11,131 bases of DNA, taken from positions 1 through 11,131 of the forward strand of contig JBDTNK010000065.1 of assembly GCA_039933775.1 (NCBI GenBank), in the 5' to 3' direction. A model generated the notes under the pieces. It ran no database searches. It was given only the letters and a program-made list of their open reading frames with translations, and had not been told where the DNA came from. Made by a program: the position numbers and the translations under genes. The stretch's first letter is position 1. Each line of letters starts with the position of its first letter. Shown piece by piece: positions 1 through 6,182 of the stretch. This DNA is from JBDTNK01 sp039933775. Lineage in GTDB: Bacteria > Chloroflexota > Limnocylindria > QHBO01.

Positions 1-1075
1 GGAACTGGTTCTGGATCAGCTCGCCGTTGGCGCGGATGCGCCGGTTGCCGAGGTGATCGATGTCATCCGGCTCGCCGCGCCCGTTATTGAGCTCGATGAG
101 CTTGCCGACGATCGAGACGATGTCGTTCTTGCTGATCACGCGGCTGTCGCGCGGATTCTCGGTCTCCTCGGGCGGAAGCTCGATCTTGAGCTTCTTGGCC
201 ACATCGCCCAGCGCCTTGTTCAGCTTGTAACGCCCGACCCGACCGAGGTCGTAGCGGCGGAAGTTGAAGAAGAGGCTGGTGACCAGCGCGCGGGCATTGT
301 CGACCGTGGGCGGATCGCCCGGACGCAGCTTCTTGTAGACCTCGATGAGCGCCTCGTCCTGGGTGGACGTGGTGTCCTTGTCGAGGGTCAGGCTCATGTA
401 CGGGTGCTCGGGGTTGTCATCCACCGCGGCAAAGAGGCGCAGCATCTCGGCGTTGTCGCTGATGTCGACCGCACGCAGCAGCGTGGTGACCGGGATCTTG
501 CGCTTCCGGTCGACCTTGACGCTGAGCAGGTCCTTGTTGCTGGTCTCGAACTCGAGCCACGCACCACGGTTCGGAATCACCTTCGCGGCGTACAGCTTGC
601 GGCCCGTCGACGGGTCCTCAGCCTCGGTGTAGTACACGCCCGGCGAGCGGACGAGCTGGCTCACGACGACGCGCTCGGCGCCGTTGATGATGAAGGTGCC
701 CTGCTCCGTCATCCACGGGAAATCGCCCATGAAGACGGTCTGGTGCTTGACCTCGTCAGTCTCCTTGATGACGAGATCGACCTCGACCTTGAGCGGACGG
801 GAGTAGGTCAGGTCGCGGGTGCGGCACTCTTCCTCGCTGTACTTCGCTTCCTCGAAATAGAAATCGCGGAAGTGGAGCTCGAGGTTCTTGCCGGTGAAAT
901 CGGTGATGGGTGTGATCTCGTCGAGCAACTCACGGAGGCCGCTCTTGACGAACCAGTGGAATGAAACAGTCTGGGTCTGGATGAGATTCGGGAGGGGAAG
1001 GACCTCCGGAATGTGCGAGAAACTCTCACGGCTCGGGGCCAGCTCAACTCGGCTGGCTGACTCGGCCAAAGCCAT
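1..1075 (-). CDS. rpoB: RNA polymerase beta subunit, N-terminal part (cut by window edge)
   Basis: This is the first 358 codons of the beta subunit of RNA polymerase, which forms half of the catalytic cleft and carries the rifampicin pocket. The ATG at 1075 is preceded by GAGGAG about 8 nt upstream. Recognisable blocks, in order, are FHWFVKSGLRELLDEI near the start, the protrusion/lobe motifs GDFPWMTEQGTFIINGAERV and VSQLVRSPGVYY, and finally DDIDHLGNRRIRANGELIQN at the window edge. That last motif lies roughly 60-70 codons before the rifampicin cluster, so the resistance region is outside the window. The distance from start to this motif is about 100 residues shorter than in E. coli, so the enterobacterial lineage insert is absent. 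The gene is normally cotranscribed with rplL; here it is separated from rplL by about 5 kb and has its own upstream promoters. The identification is certain; only the 3' part is missing. Confidence 0.98.
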   Translation of the reverse strand, partial: MALAESASRVELAPSRESFSHIPEVLPLPNLIQTQTVSFHWFVKSGLRELLDEITPITDFTGKNLELHFRDFYFEEAKYSEEECRTRDLTYSRPLKVEVDLVIKETDEVKHQTVFMGDFPWMTEQGTFIINGAERVVVSQLVRSPGVYYTEAEDPSTGRKLYAAKVIPNRGAWLEFETSNKDLLSVKVDRKRKIPVTTLLRAVDISDNAEMLRLFAAVDDNPEHPYMSLTLDKDTTSTQDEALIEVYKKLRPGDPPTVDNARALVTSLFFNFRRYDLGRVGRYKLNKALGDVAKKLKIELPPEETENPRDSRVISKNDIVSIVGKLIELNNGRGEPDDIDHLGNRRIRANGELIQNQF

Positions 1076-1123
1076 TCAGGACTCCTCAACGAGGGCATGG
1101 GGGGCGCAGACACGCGAATGAGG

Positions 1124-1151
1124 AGTATAGCATCGCGCGCCGCTTCGTCAA
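1124..1151 (-). promoter_or_regulatory. Candidate rpoB promoter P1 (sigma70-like)
   Basis: On the minus strand there is a -35 TTGACG (1146-1151), a 16-nt spacer and a -10 TATACT (1124-1129). Transcription would start near 1117 and leave a leader of about 40 nt before the rpoB ATG. Both hexamers match the consensus at five of six positions, which stands out in such GC-rich DNA. No transcript data are available, so function is inferred. Confidence 0.75.
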
Positions 1152-1208
1152 CTGAAGCACTTGTGCTGGCTGCGATCCCGCCGTATGATGCCCGACTGCC
1201 TTCGTCCA

Positions 1209-1237
1209 AGCATAGCGCATGGTCCACGGCGCACCAA
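1209..1237 (-). promoter_or_regulatory. Candidate upstream rpoB promoter P2
   Basis: A second sigma70-like arrangement on the minus strand has -35 TTGGTG (1232-1237), a 17-nt spacer and -10 TATGCT (1209-1214). It lies 85 nt upstream of P1 in the same non-coding gap. The -10 is good and the -35 weaker. Together with P1 it would give a tandem promoter pair of the kind common for core transcription genes. Confidence 0.45.
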
Positions 1238-1281
1238 CAAGGCGCACTCGGCTTCCGCACTGACACTGCGCCGATCGCGGT

Positions 1282-1304
1282 CCGCCCGAAGTCGGTCCGG
1301 GCGG
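1282..1304 (-). terminator. Second hairpin after the dhaK operon
   Basis: The 7-bp perfect inverted repeat CCGCCCG / CGGGCGG (1282-1288 and 1298-1304) has a 9-nt loop. It lies 25 nt beyond the main hairpin behind dhaK. It has no following T run, so it could support Rho-dependent ending or RNA processing rather than act as an intrinsic terminator. Confidence 0.3.
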
Positions 1305-1328
1305 CGAAGAGCGTCACTGTCGGACGGA

Positions 1329-1360
1329 GGCGGGCCGATCCCGGCGAGATCCGGCCCGCC
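1329..1360 (-). terminator. Hairpin terminator candidate behind dhaK
   Basis: A long GC-rich inverted repeat starts 8 nt after the dhaK stop codon. The arms GGCGGGCCGATC (1329-1340) and GATCCGGCCCGCC (1348-1360) pair over 12 bp with one bulged base and a 7-nt loop. The following bases on the minus strand are TCCGTCCGACA, so a true U tract is missing. The position suggests the end of the sugar operon; the efficiency of termination cannot be judged from sequence. Confidence 0.55.
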
Positions 1361-1368
1361 CTGGGCTC

Positions 1369-2364
1369 TCAGAAGATGCGGTTGGCAACCTCCGCCGGGG
1401 CAAGCAGGAGCGGCTTGAGCACCTCATCGACCTTGAGCAGGGTGAGCGAGGCGCCCGCCATCTCGAGGCTTGTGCAGTACTCGTTCACGTAGCTGCGGAA
1501 GATCTTGATCCCCTTCTCCTCGAGCTTGCGGTGCGCGATGCCGTAGAGCAGGTAGAGCTCGCTGATCGGCGTGCCGCCCAGCCCGTTGATCATCAGTGCG
1601 ACCTCGTCGCCCGACTCGAAGGGCAGGTCCGGCACGACTGCGTCGAGCAGGATGTCCACGATCTTGTCGGCCGAGACGAGCTTCGTGCGCTCGCGCCCGG
1701 GCTCGCCGTGGATGCCGATCCCGATCTCCATCTCGTCGTCAGCGATCTCGAAGAGCGGCGTGCCACGCACCGGCGGCGTGCACGAGCTGAGCGCGATGCC
1801 CATGGTGCGCACGCTGGCGATCACCTTCTCGCCGATGGTGACGAGCTCATCGAGCTCCGCGCCCTTCTCTGACGCGGCACCGACGGCCTTGATCACGAAG
1901 AAGTTTCCCGCCACGCCGCGACGGCCGACGGTCCAGGTGGAATCCTTGACCGCCACGTCATCGTTGACGAGCAGGGTGCCGACCTTCATGCCGTCGGCCT
2001 CGCACATCTCCTTGCCCATCTCCCACGCCGTGCGGTCGCCGGTGTAGTTGTTGACGATGTGGAGGATCCCCTTGGGCGAGTTGAGGAGCTTCGAGGTCTC
2101 GTACACGAACTCGACCGGAGGTCCAGCGAACACGTCGCCGGGGCAGGCGCCATCGAGCATGCCCTTGCCGACGATCATGGTGTGGGCGGGCTCATGGCCG
2201 GAGCCCGAGCCCTGGATGATCGAGACCTTGTTGTCACTGGGCATGTCGGCCCGATAGATCAGGTTGTACTTCGGCTCGTACTTGAGCGCGCCACCGCTCG
2301 CCAGCTGGATGCCGGTCAGCATCTCCGGCACGAACTGCCGTGGGTCGTTCACGAACTTCTTCAC
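1369..2364 (-). CDS. dhaK: Dihydroxyacetone kinase subunit DhaK (substrate-binding subunit)
   Basis: This is the DAK1-family subunit that binds dihydroxyacetone, or a related short ketose, covalently through a histidine and presents it for phosphorylation by DhaL. The length of 331 aa is normal for the family. Visible motifs are GSGSGHEPAH (residues 52-61, His57 in the active site), GKGMLDGACPGDVFAGPP (66-83), NYTGDR with Asp110, and GIHGEPG with the hemiaminal-forming His219. The C-terminus has the family pattern CTSLEMAGASLTLL. The chosen start is GTG at 2364, which overlaps the dhaL stop as GTGA and follows GAGGAGG by about 9 nt. The ATG 36 nt further upstream lies inside dhaL and would add residues foreign to the family. 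It is the last gene of the five-gene operon. Substrate is uncertain: dihydroxyacetone, glyceraldehyde and erythrulose kinases share this fold. Confidence 0.93.
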   Translation of the reverse strand: MKKFVNDPRQFVPEMLTGIQLASGGALKYEPKYNLIYRADMPSDNKVSIIQGSGSGHEPAHTMIVGKGMLDGACPGDVFAGPPVEFVYETSKLLNSPKGILHIVNNYTGDRTAWEMGKEMCEADGMKVGTLLVNDDVAVKDSTWTVGRRGVAGNFFVIKAVGAASEKGAELDELVTIGEKVIASVRTMGIALSSCTPPVRGTPLFEIADDEMEIGIGIHGEPGRERTKLVSADKIVDILLDAVVPDLPFESGDEVALMINGLGGTPISELYLLYGIAHRKLEEKGIKIFRSYVNEYCTSLEMAGASLTLLKVDEVLKPLLLAPAEVANRIF

Positions 2365-3029
2365 GTCTGGGCCTCCTCGTCGTTGTGCCGTTCGCGCCAA
2401 GCGGCGCTGATGGCTTGAAGGATCACGCCGATCGCCGTCGCTCCCGCGTCGACGGATCCCCGGCTCCGCTCGCCCGTGTACGCGGCTCGGCCGCGCAACG
2501 CGAGCATGGGTTTGGTCTCCTCGGCGGCCGTGACGGCCACCGCGGTCGCCGTCTCGAGGGCGGCCAGACCGTGGTCCTCGATCGGGGCGCTGAAGCTCTG
2601 CTCGAGGCTGTCGACCGCCGGGACGAGCGCGTCGAGCAGGGTCTTGTCCCCCAGGCTGGCCTGTCCGCGCTGCATGATGCCCTCGATGGCCGCACGCAGC
2701 ATGGCGATCACGTCGGCGGGCGCCAGCTCCGTCTTGTCACCGGCGCTCGCGGCGGCGCGCAGGAAGGCGGTCCCCCAGATCGGGCCACTCACGCCACCGA
2801 CCTTGCCGGCAATGACGAAGCCGATCTTCTTGAGCAGCGCCCCGACGTTCGGGCGCTCGAACGTGTCGTAGTCGCTGACGACGACTTCGAACCCGTTGCG
2901 GAGCGAATAGCCGAAGTCGCCGTCGCCGGCGATGGAGTCGAGCTGGGCGAAGTAGTCCGCGTTGTCGACGATCGTGCTGGCCATCGTCTTGAGGACGAGG
3001 TCGGCATCGTCGAGCGCAGTGTGGGCCAT
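2361..3029 (-). CDS. dhaL: Dihydroxyacetone kinase subunit DhaL (nucleotide-binding subunit)
   Basis: This DAK2-family subunit is 222 aa long; it holds ADP/ATP with Mg ions and transfers the phosphate to the ketone bound on DhaK. The metal-binding aspartates are in LDSIAGDGDFG (Asp31, Asp36, Asp38). Other family motifs are GGVSGPIWG (78-86), GDKTLLDAL (127-135) and RGRAAYTGERS (179-189), followed by DAGA (194-197). Two positions are unusual: the common GDGDHG reads GDGDFG, and the common DPGA reads DAGA. The ATG at 3029 has GAGGAGG 5 nt upstream. The gene follows the phosphatase by 15 nt and overlaps dhaK by 4 nt. No DhaM-like phosphotransfer protein is nearby, so the phosphate donor could be free ATP or a PTS protein encoded elsewhere. 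Confidence 0.92.
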   Translation of the reverse strand: MAHTALDDADLVLKTMASTIVDNADYFAQLDSIAGDGDFGYSLRNGFEVVVSDYDTFERPNVGALLKKIGFVIAGKVGGVSGPIWGTAFLRAAASAGDKTELAPADVIAMLRAAIEGIMQRGQASLGDKTLLDALVPAVDSLEQSFSAPIEDHGLAALETATAVAVTAAEETKPMLALRGRAAYTGERSRGSVDAGATAIGVILQAISAAWRERHNDEEAQT

Positions 3030-3044
3030 ACGAACCTCCTCGAG

Positions 3045-3821
3045 TCAGGCTGCCAGGCAGCGCTGCAGATCCGCCAGGGTGATGGAGTCGCCCGGTCGGG
3101 CGGCGCTTCGATTCGCGATGACTCGCGTCCGCTCGCCGCCTGGATCGCCGAGCGATGAAACGACCAGAATCGCTTCGCTGTTCTCTTCGTCCTCCGTGTA
3201 GCCGTTGACCGTCATGACGCAGCGCAATCCGGCGGCCGTCGCCGCGAGGAGGCCGTTGCGCGAGTCTTCGATGACGAGTGCCTCTGAGGCGGGCACGCCG
3301 AGACGCTCGAGGGCGAGCAGGTAGATATCGGGAGCGGGCTTCTTGGTCGCGACCACGTCGCCGGCCAGCAGCACCTCGAACCGGGCGGCACGCTCAGAGC
3401 CGACCGCCTGCTCGAGGATGGCGCGCACCGATGCCTCGGCCGAAGTGGAGGCGACCGCCACGTCCCAGCCGGCATCCTGCGCCTCGTTGATGATCCGCTC
3501 GACGCCCGGCCGCGTCGGCAGCCTGCCGTCCGCGACCATCTCGGTGTAGATCGCCGTCTTGCGCTCGTGCCAGGCGGCGAGTGTCGCTGCCTGGCCATCG
3601 GCATCGGTCGGCAGGTCGTGCGCGCGGACGAACTGGGGGGTGAGCTCGCTCGCCATGCGCTCCTTGCCGCCCGCGATCTGGAGCTTATGGCGGTAGACCT
3701 CCTCCGACCACTCGATCGGCAGGCCGAGCTCCGCGAAGGTCCGGTTGAATGCGACGCGGTGGCCGTCGCGCTCGGTATCGGCCAGAACGCCATCGCAATC
3801 GAAGATGAGGGCGCTCACCAC
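3045..3821 (-). CDS. HAD-family sugar-phosphate phosphatase, CbbY-like
   Basis: This 258-aa haloacid-dehalogenase-superfamily hydrolase has all four catalytic motifs. They are FDCDGVLADTERDGHR with nucleophile Asp8 and acid/base Asp10, AVASTS around Ser125/Thr126, the lysine of TKKPAPDIY (160-161), and VIEDSRNG with Glu185/Asp186. The text DTERDGHRVAFNRTFAE and GGKERM (51-56) strongly recalls CbbY, whose characterised members remove one phosphate from xylulose-1,5-bisphosphate, an inhibitor of Rubisco. No Rubisco gene is visible here, so a related ketose bisphosphate or monophosphate is possible. The start is one of two adjacent GTG codons, 3821 or 3818; the latter would give a GTGA overlap with the aldolase stop. 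It lies between the aldolase and dhaL and shares their operon. Beta-phosphoglucomutase-like activity is a less likely alternative. Confidence 0.85.
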   Translation of the reverse strand: MVSALIFDCDGVLADTERDGHRVAFNRTFAELGLPIEWSEEVYRHKLQIAGGKERMASELTPQFVRAHDLPTDADGQAATLAAWHERKTAIYTEMVADGRLPTRPGVERIINEAQDAGWDVAVASTSAEASVRAILEQAVGSERAARFEVLLAGDVVATKKPAPDIYLLALERLGVPASEALVIEDSRNGLLAATAAGLRCVMTVNGYTEDEENSEAILVVSSLGDPGGERTRVIANRSAARPGDSITLADLQRCLAA

Positions 3822-4666
3822 GCCTTGCCCTCGCTGCCAAAGAGACCGATGTGCTCGCGCGTCACCTCCATGACCGCGGCGCGCTGGACGGCGAACAGCG
3901 ACGGCGGGTCGAAGTGGCCGGGGTGTTCGGTCATGTAGTCGTAGCCCGCCTGCATGAAGCGGATCTTCAGCGCGGTGGAGATGTTCACCTTCGCGCAGCC
4001 CCGCGCGATGAGGTCGGTGAACTGCTCGGCGGTCATGCCGGTGCCGCCATGCAGCGCGACCGGGATGCCGGTCGCCTCGACGATGTCGCTCACCCGCTGG
4101 CTGTCGAGCGTCGGCGCCGCCCGATACATGCCGTGTGCATTGCCGATCGCCGGGGCAAAGACATCGACGCCGGTCGCGGTGACGAAGTCGATGGCGATGT
4201 CGAGCGACTGGACCTCGGCAACCTCGTCATCGGCCATCTGCTCCACCCGCTTGAAGCCCTCGATCTCGCCCTCGACCAGCGCCCCGTGGCGCTGCGCCTC
4301 TGCCACCACCTCGGTCGTCTGCGCTTTGTTCTCCTCCACGCTCAGCTTCGAGCCGTCGAACAGGACCGAGTTCCAACCCTTCTCCAGGCATTCGGTGATG
4401 ACGGCGCGGTCCGGACAGTGGTCGAGGTGGAGCGCGACGGGGACCGAGATGCCACGCGTCATTTCGGTCCACATGGCGAACAGCACATCCGCGCTGGCGA
4501 CCTGCACCGTCTTGACCGATGTCTGGACGATGACCGGCGATCGCAGCTCCTCGGCGGCGGCGAGCACCGCCTCCATGGTCAGGTCGTTCACGACGTTGAT
4601 CGCCGCGACGCCGTACCGCTCCGCAAACGCTCGGTCCACGATCTCCTTGGTTGGCACAATGGGCAT
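3815..4666 (-). CDS. Class II ketose-bisphosphate aldolase (fructose/tagatose type)
   Basis: This zinc-dependent aldolase of 283 aa cleaves a ketose phosphate into dihydroxyacetone phosphate and an aldehyde, or catalyses the reverse. The length and spacing match the short KbaY/GatY/FbaA-like group. The catalytic Asp82 and zinc ligand His83 are in ALHLDHC. The other zinc ligands are His178 in IGNAHGMY and His206 in LHGGTG. The phosphate-binding element is VNIST (227-231). The ATG at 4666 shares one base with the regulator stop (TGATG) and has GGAGG 6 nt upstream. It overlaps the following phosphatase gene by a few bases, so translational coupling is likely. The exact substrate cannot be assigned: fructose-1,6-bisphosphate and tagatose-1,6-bisphosphate aldolases are not separable by eye, and a ketose-1-phosphate is also conceivable given the neighbouring kinase. 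Confidence 0.9.
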   Translation of the reverse strand: MPIVPTKEIVDRAFAERYGVAAINVVNDLTMEAVLAAAEELRSPVIVQTSVKTVQVASADVLFAMWTEMTRGISVPVALHLDHCPDRAVITECLEKGWNSVLFDGSKLSVEENKAQTTEVVAEAQRHGALVEGEIEGFKRVEQMADDEVAEVQSLDIAIDFVTATGVDVFAPAIGNAHGMYRAAPTLDSQRVSDIVEATGIPVALHGGTGMTAEQFTDLIARGCAKVNISTALKIRFMQAGYDYMTEHPGHFDPPSLFAVQRAAVMEVTREHIGLFGSEGKAW

Positions 4667-5667
4667 CAGGCACCTCCGCCTTGCGCCGCGAGGTCCATGA
4701 CCGCGCGCGCATTCGCTGCATCGAGGATGAGCACATCAATGATCGCGGCGCGCAGCACGCCGAGGATGGCGAGCGGTTTCTCGTCGCCGCTGGCGACGGC
4801 GACCACGGTCCCGATGCCGCGCAGCTGGTCAAGCGAGAGGGCGATCTGGCGGCCGCTGTGCGGCGCCGCGATGAGCGAGCCGTGGACATCGACGTAGTTG
4901 CCGAGCACGTCGCCGACCGCGCCCTGCTCGCGCAGGCGGGCGATCTCCTCGGCGGAGAGGCATCCGCTGCGCACCATCGTGCAGCCGTCGTCGGTGCCGC
5001 CGATGCCGACCAGCGCAACGTCGGCGCGGGCAGCAACGCCGAGGGCGTGCTCGATCGCTTCCTGCTCGATGAGCTGATCGCGGACCTCGACGCTCTCGAC
5101 GTAGGCCGGCGCGAACAGGCTCTCGGCCCGACCGCCACACTTCTCTGCCAGCGCGCGACAGATCTCGTTGGGGTTCGTGGGTGCGTCGACGCTGGGCGAG
5201 CCGCCCATCGCGCTGGCAAAGGTGCAGTCGATCGAAGCGCCGGGACGGAAGAAGCGCGGCACCTCGCCGATGTCGCGACCGTGACTCACCGCGACGACCG
5301 AGCCGTCGCGAAGCCGGCGACCCAGATAGCCCGCGGCGGTGCGGGCGACCGCCGCGCGCGGTGAGCCGGCCTCGCCACCTCTTCCGCTGATGAGCGCCCG
5401 CTCAAGGCCGAAAAGTTCGACGAGCCGTCCCTCGAGCCCGATGTCGACGCCGGGGGGCGCTTCGATGTGGATATCGACCACACCGGTCGAGCGGGCGCGC
5501 TCCAGGAGGCGCTGGACCTTGGGCCGCGAGAGGCCGAATTCGCCAGCGATCTCGCCCTGCGTCCGCCCATCGAAGTACGAGCGGCGCGCAATGCGAGCGA
5601 GCAGCTCGTGCTCGTCTCGGCTCAGCTCTTCGGGCAACTCGGGGCCTCCATGTCGCGGAGTGAGCAT
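4666..5667 (-). CDS. SorC/DeoR-type sugar-responsive transcriptional regulator
   Basis: This DNA-binding regulator of about 333 aa should control the carbohydrate operon in response to a phosphorylated sugar. Residues 36-57 (RTQGEIAGEFGLSRPKVQRL) form a typical winged-helix recognition unit. From about residue 75 onwards the protein follows the SorC sugar-binding domain, including LEGRLVELFGLERALI, the glycine-rich GRGGEAGSPR, and later DVALVGIGGTDDG and ASGDEKPLAILGVLRA. The annotated ATG at 5667 has only a weak ribosome site. A TTG at 5637 (codon 11) has GGAGG 7 nt upstream and is a credible alternative start. The ATG also lies within an inverted repeat that may be an operator. The gene is first in the five-gene operon and overlaps the aldolase gene by 1 nt. 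The effector is unknown; family members bind fructose bisphosphate, deoxyribose phosphate or similar. Confidence 0.9.
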   Translation of the reverse strand: MLTPRHGGPELPEELSRDEHELLARIARRSYFDGRTQGEIAGEFGLSRPKVQRLLERARSTGVVDIHIEAPPGVDIGLEGRLVELFGLERALISGRGGEAGSPRAAVARTAAGYLGRRLRDGSVVAVSHGRDIGEVPRFFRPGASIDCTFASAMGGSPSVDAPTNPNEICRALAEKCGGRAESLFAPAYVESVEVRDQLIEQEAIEHALGVAARADVALVGIGGTDDGCTMVRSGCLSAEEIARLREQGAVGDVLGNYVDVHGSLIAAPHSGRQIALSLDQLRGIGTVVAVASGDEKPLAILGVLRAAIIDVLILDAANARAVMDLAAQGGGA

Positions 5668-5689
5668 CTGTTCACGCCTGCGCAGATGC
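5664..5689 (-). promoter_or_regulatory. Inverted repeat, candidate operator of the SorC-type regulator
   Basis: A perfect 7-bp inverted repeat, GCATCTG (5664-5670) and CAGATGC (5683-5689), is separated by 12 bp. It lies immediately upstream of the TTG start candidate at 5637 and covers the ATG at 5667. SorC-family proteins commonly bind extended inverted repeats near their own promoter, so autoregulation is plausible. A second symmetrical site, GAGCCGGCTC (5704-5713), lies just upstream. I saw no convincing -35/-10 pair here. Confidence 0.4.
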
Positions 5690-5711
5690 CCAGACTACCA
5701 TCCGAGCCGGC

Positions 5712-6107
5712 TCAGCCAGGCTCCAATTCGGTGAAGACCGTGAGCTGCAGCCCCGCGGGCGCCTCGAGGCGTGCATTGAGCGAGCGCCATGGTGTCTCGA
5801 CAGGCTCGGCGATGACCCGCGCTCCGGCAGCCGCGAGCGCGAGCGTGGCGGACGCCGCGTCGTCGACCTCGAAGGCGACGCGCACGTGGCCGGCGACGCG
5901 CTCCCCGACCTCGACTCGATCGACATACGCCGCGTGCGGCGGGTCTGCGAGCTCGAGCGTGGCGCGCCCCGCGTCCAGGATGGAGACGCGCCCACCTTCG
6001 GCGGAGAAGGCGCCGAGCTCCGGCATGCCGAGCGCATCGCGATAGAAGGCGAGCGCCTCGTCGTAGTCGTCGGCGGTGACCACGAGGCGAAGCTGACGAA
6101 CGGTCAT
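5712..6107 (-). CDS. VOC-superfamily (glyoxalase/bleomycin-resistance fold) protein
   Basis: This 131-aa single-module vicinal-oxygen-chelate protein has two paired beta-alpha-beta units. The first begins LRLVVTADDYDEALAFYRDALGM (residues 6-28), and the second contains GHVRVAFEVDDAASATLALAAAGARVI. The sequence ends LNARLEAPAGLQLTVF, which corresponds to the usual DPdGn.iel strand although the expected aspartate and asparagine are replaced. I cannot identify all metal ligands, so an enzymatic role is not established. Such proteins may be dioxygenases, glyoxalases, epimerases or small-molecule binding proteins. The ATG at 6107 has GGGAGG 9 nt upstream. It follows the rplL hairpin by about 25 nt and precedes the regulator by about 45 nt. 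It could be transcribed by readthrough from rplL; no promoter is obvious. Methylglyoxal detoxification linked to triose phosphates is an attractive but unproven idea. Confidence 0.85.
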   Translation of the reverse strand: MTVRQLRLVVTADDYDEALAFYRDALGMPELGAFSAEGGRVSILDAGRATLELADPPHAAYVDRVEVGERVAGHVRVAFEVDDAASATLALAAAGARVIAEPVETPWRSLNARLEAPAGLQLTVFTELEPG

Positions 6108-6131
6108 GGAGACGGTCCTCCCGAAAACGAC

Positions 6132-6164
6132 GACGAGCCGGCCCGACGTTCGGACCGGCTCGTC
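6132..6164 (-). terminator. Hairpin terminator candidate after rplL
   Basis: A perfect 10-bp stem, GACGAGCCGG (6132-6141) with CCGGCTCGTC (6155-6164), encloses a 13-nt loop and starts 19 nt after the rplL stop. On the minus strand it is followed by GTCGTTTTCGG, giving a short T run a few bases after the stem. This is the expected position for ending the rplJL transcript. The stretched distance to the T run suggests partial termination. Confidence 0.65.
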
Positions 6165-6182
6165 AGCATGCGCTGTGCGTGC

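Noticed and set aside
53..964. Long plus-strand open frame opposite rpoB
   Set aside because: It is antisense to a certain rpoB reading frame, is low in complexity (leucine, valine, aspartate, arginine rich) and matches no family. High GC produces such mirror frames.
3851..4897. Plus-strand frame of 348 codons
   Set aside because: It runs antisense across the aldolase and regulator genes, both of which have catalytic or DNA-binding motifs on the minus strand.
5712..6107. Fosfomycin or bleomycin resistance protein
   Set aside because: The fold is right, but the metal ligands and substrate motifs of those resistance proteins cannot be seen, so only the superfamily is claimed.
1369..6107. Mobile element or genomic island carrying the sugar operon
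   Set aside because: No transposase, integrase, flanking direct repeats or attachment site could be found, and base composition looks similar to the flanks by eye. The insertion is noted as a rearrangement only.
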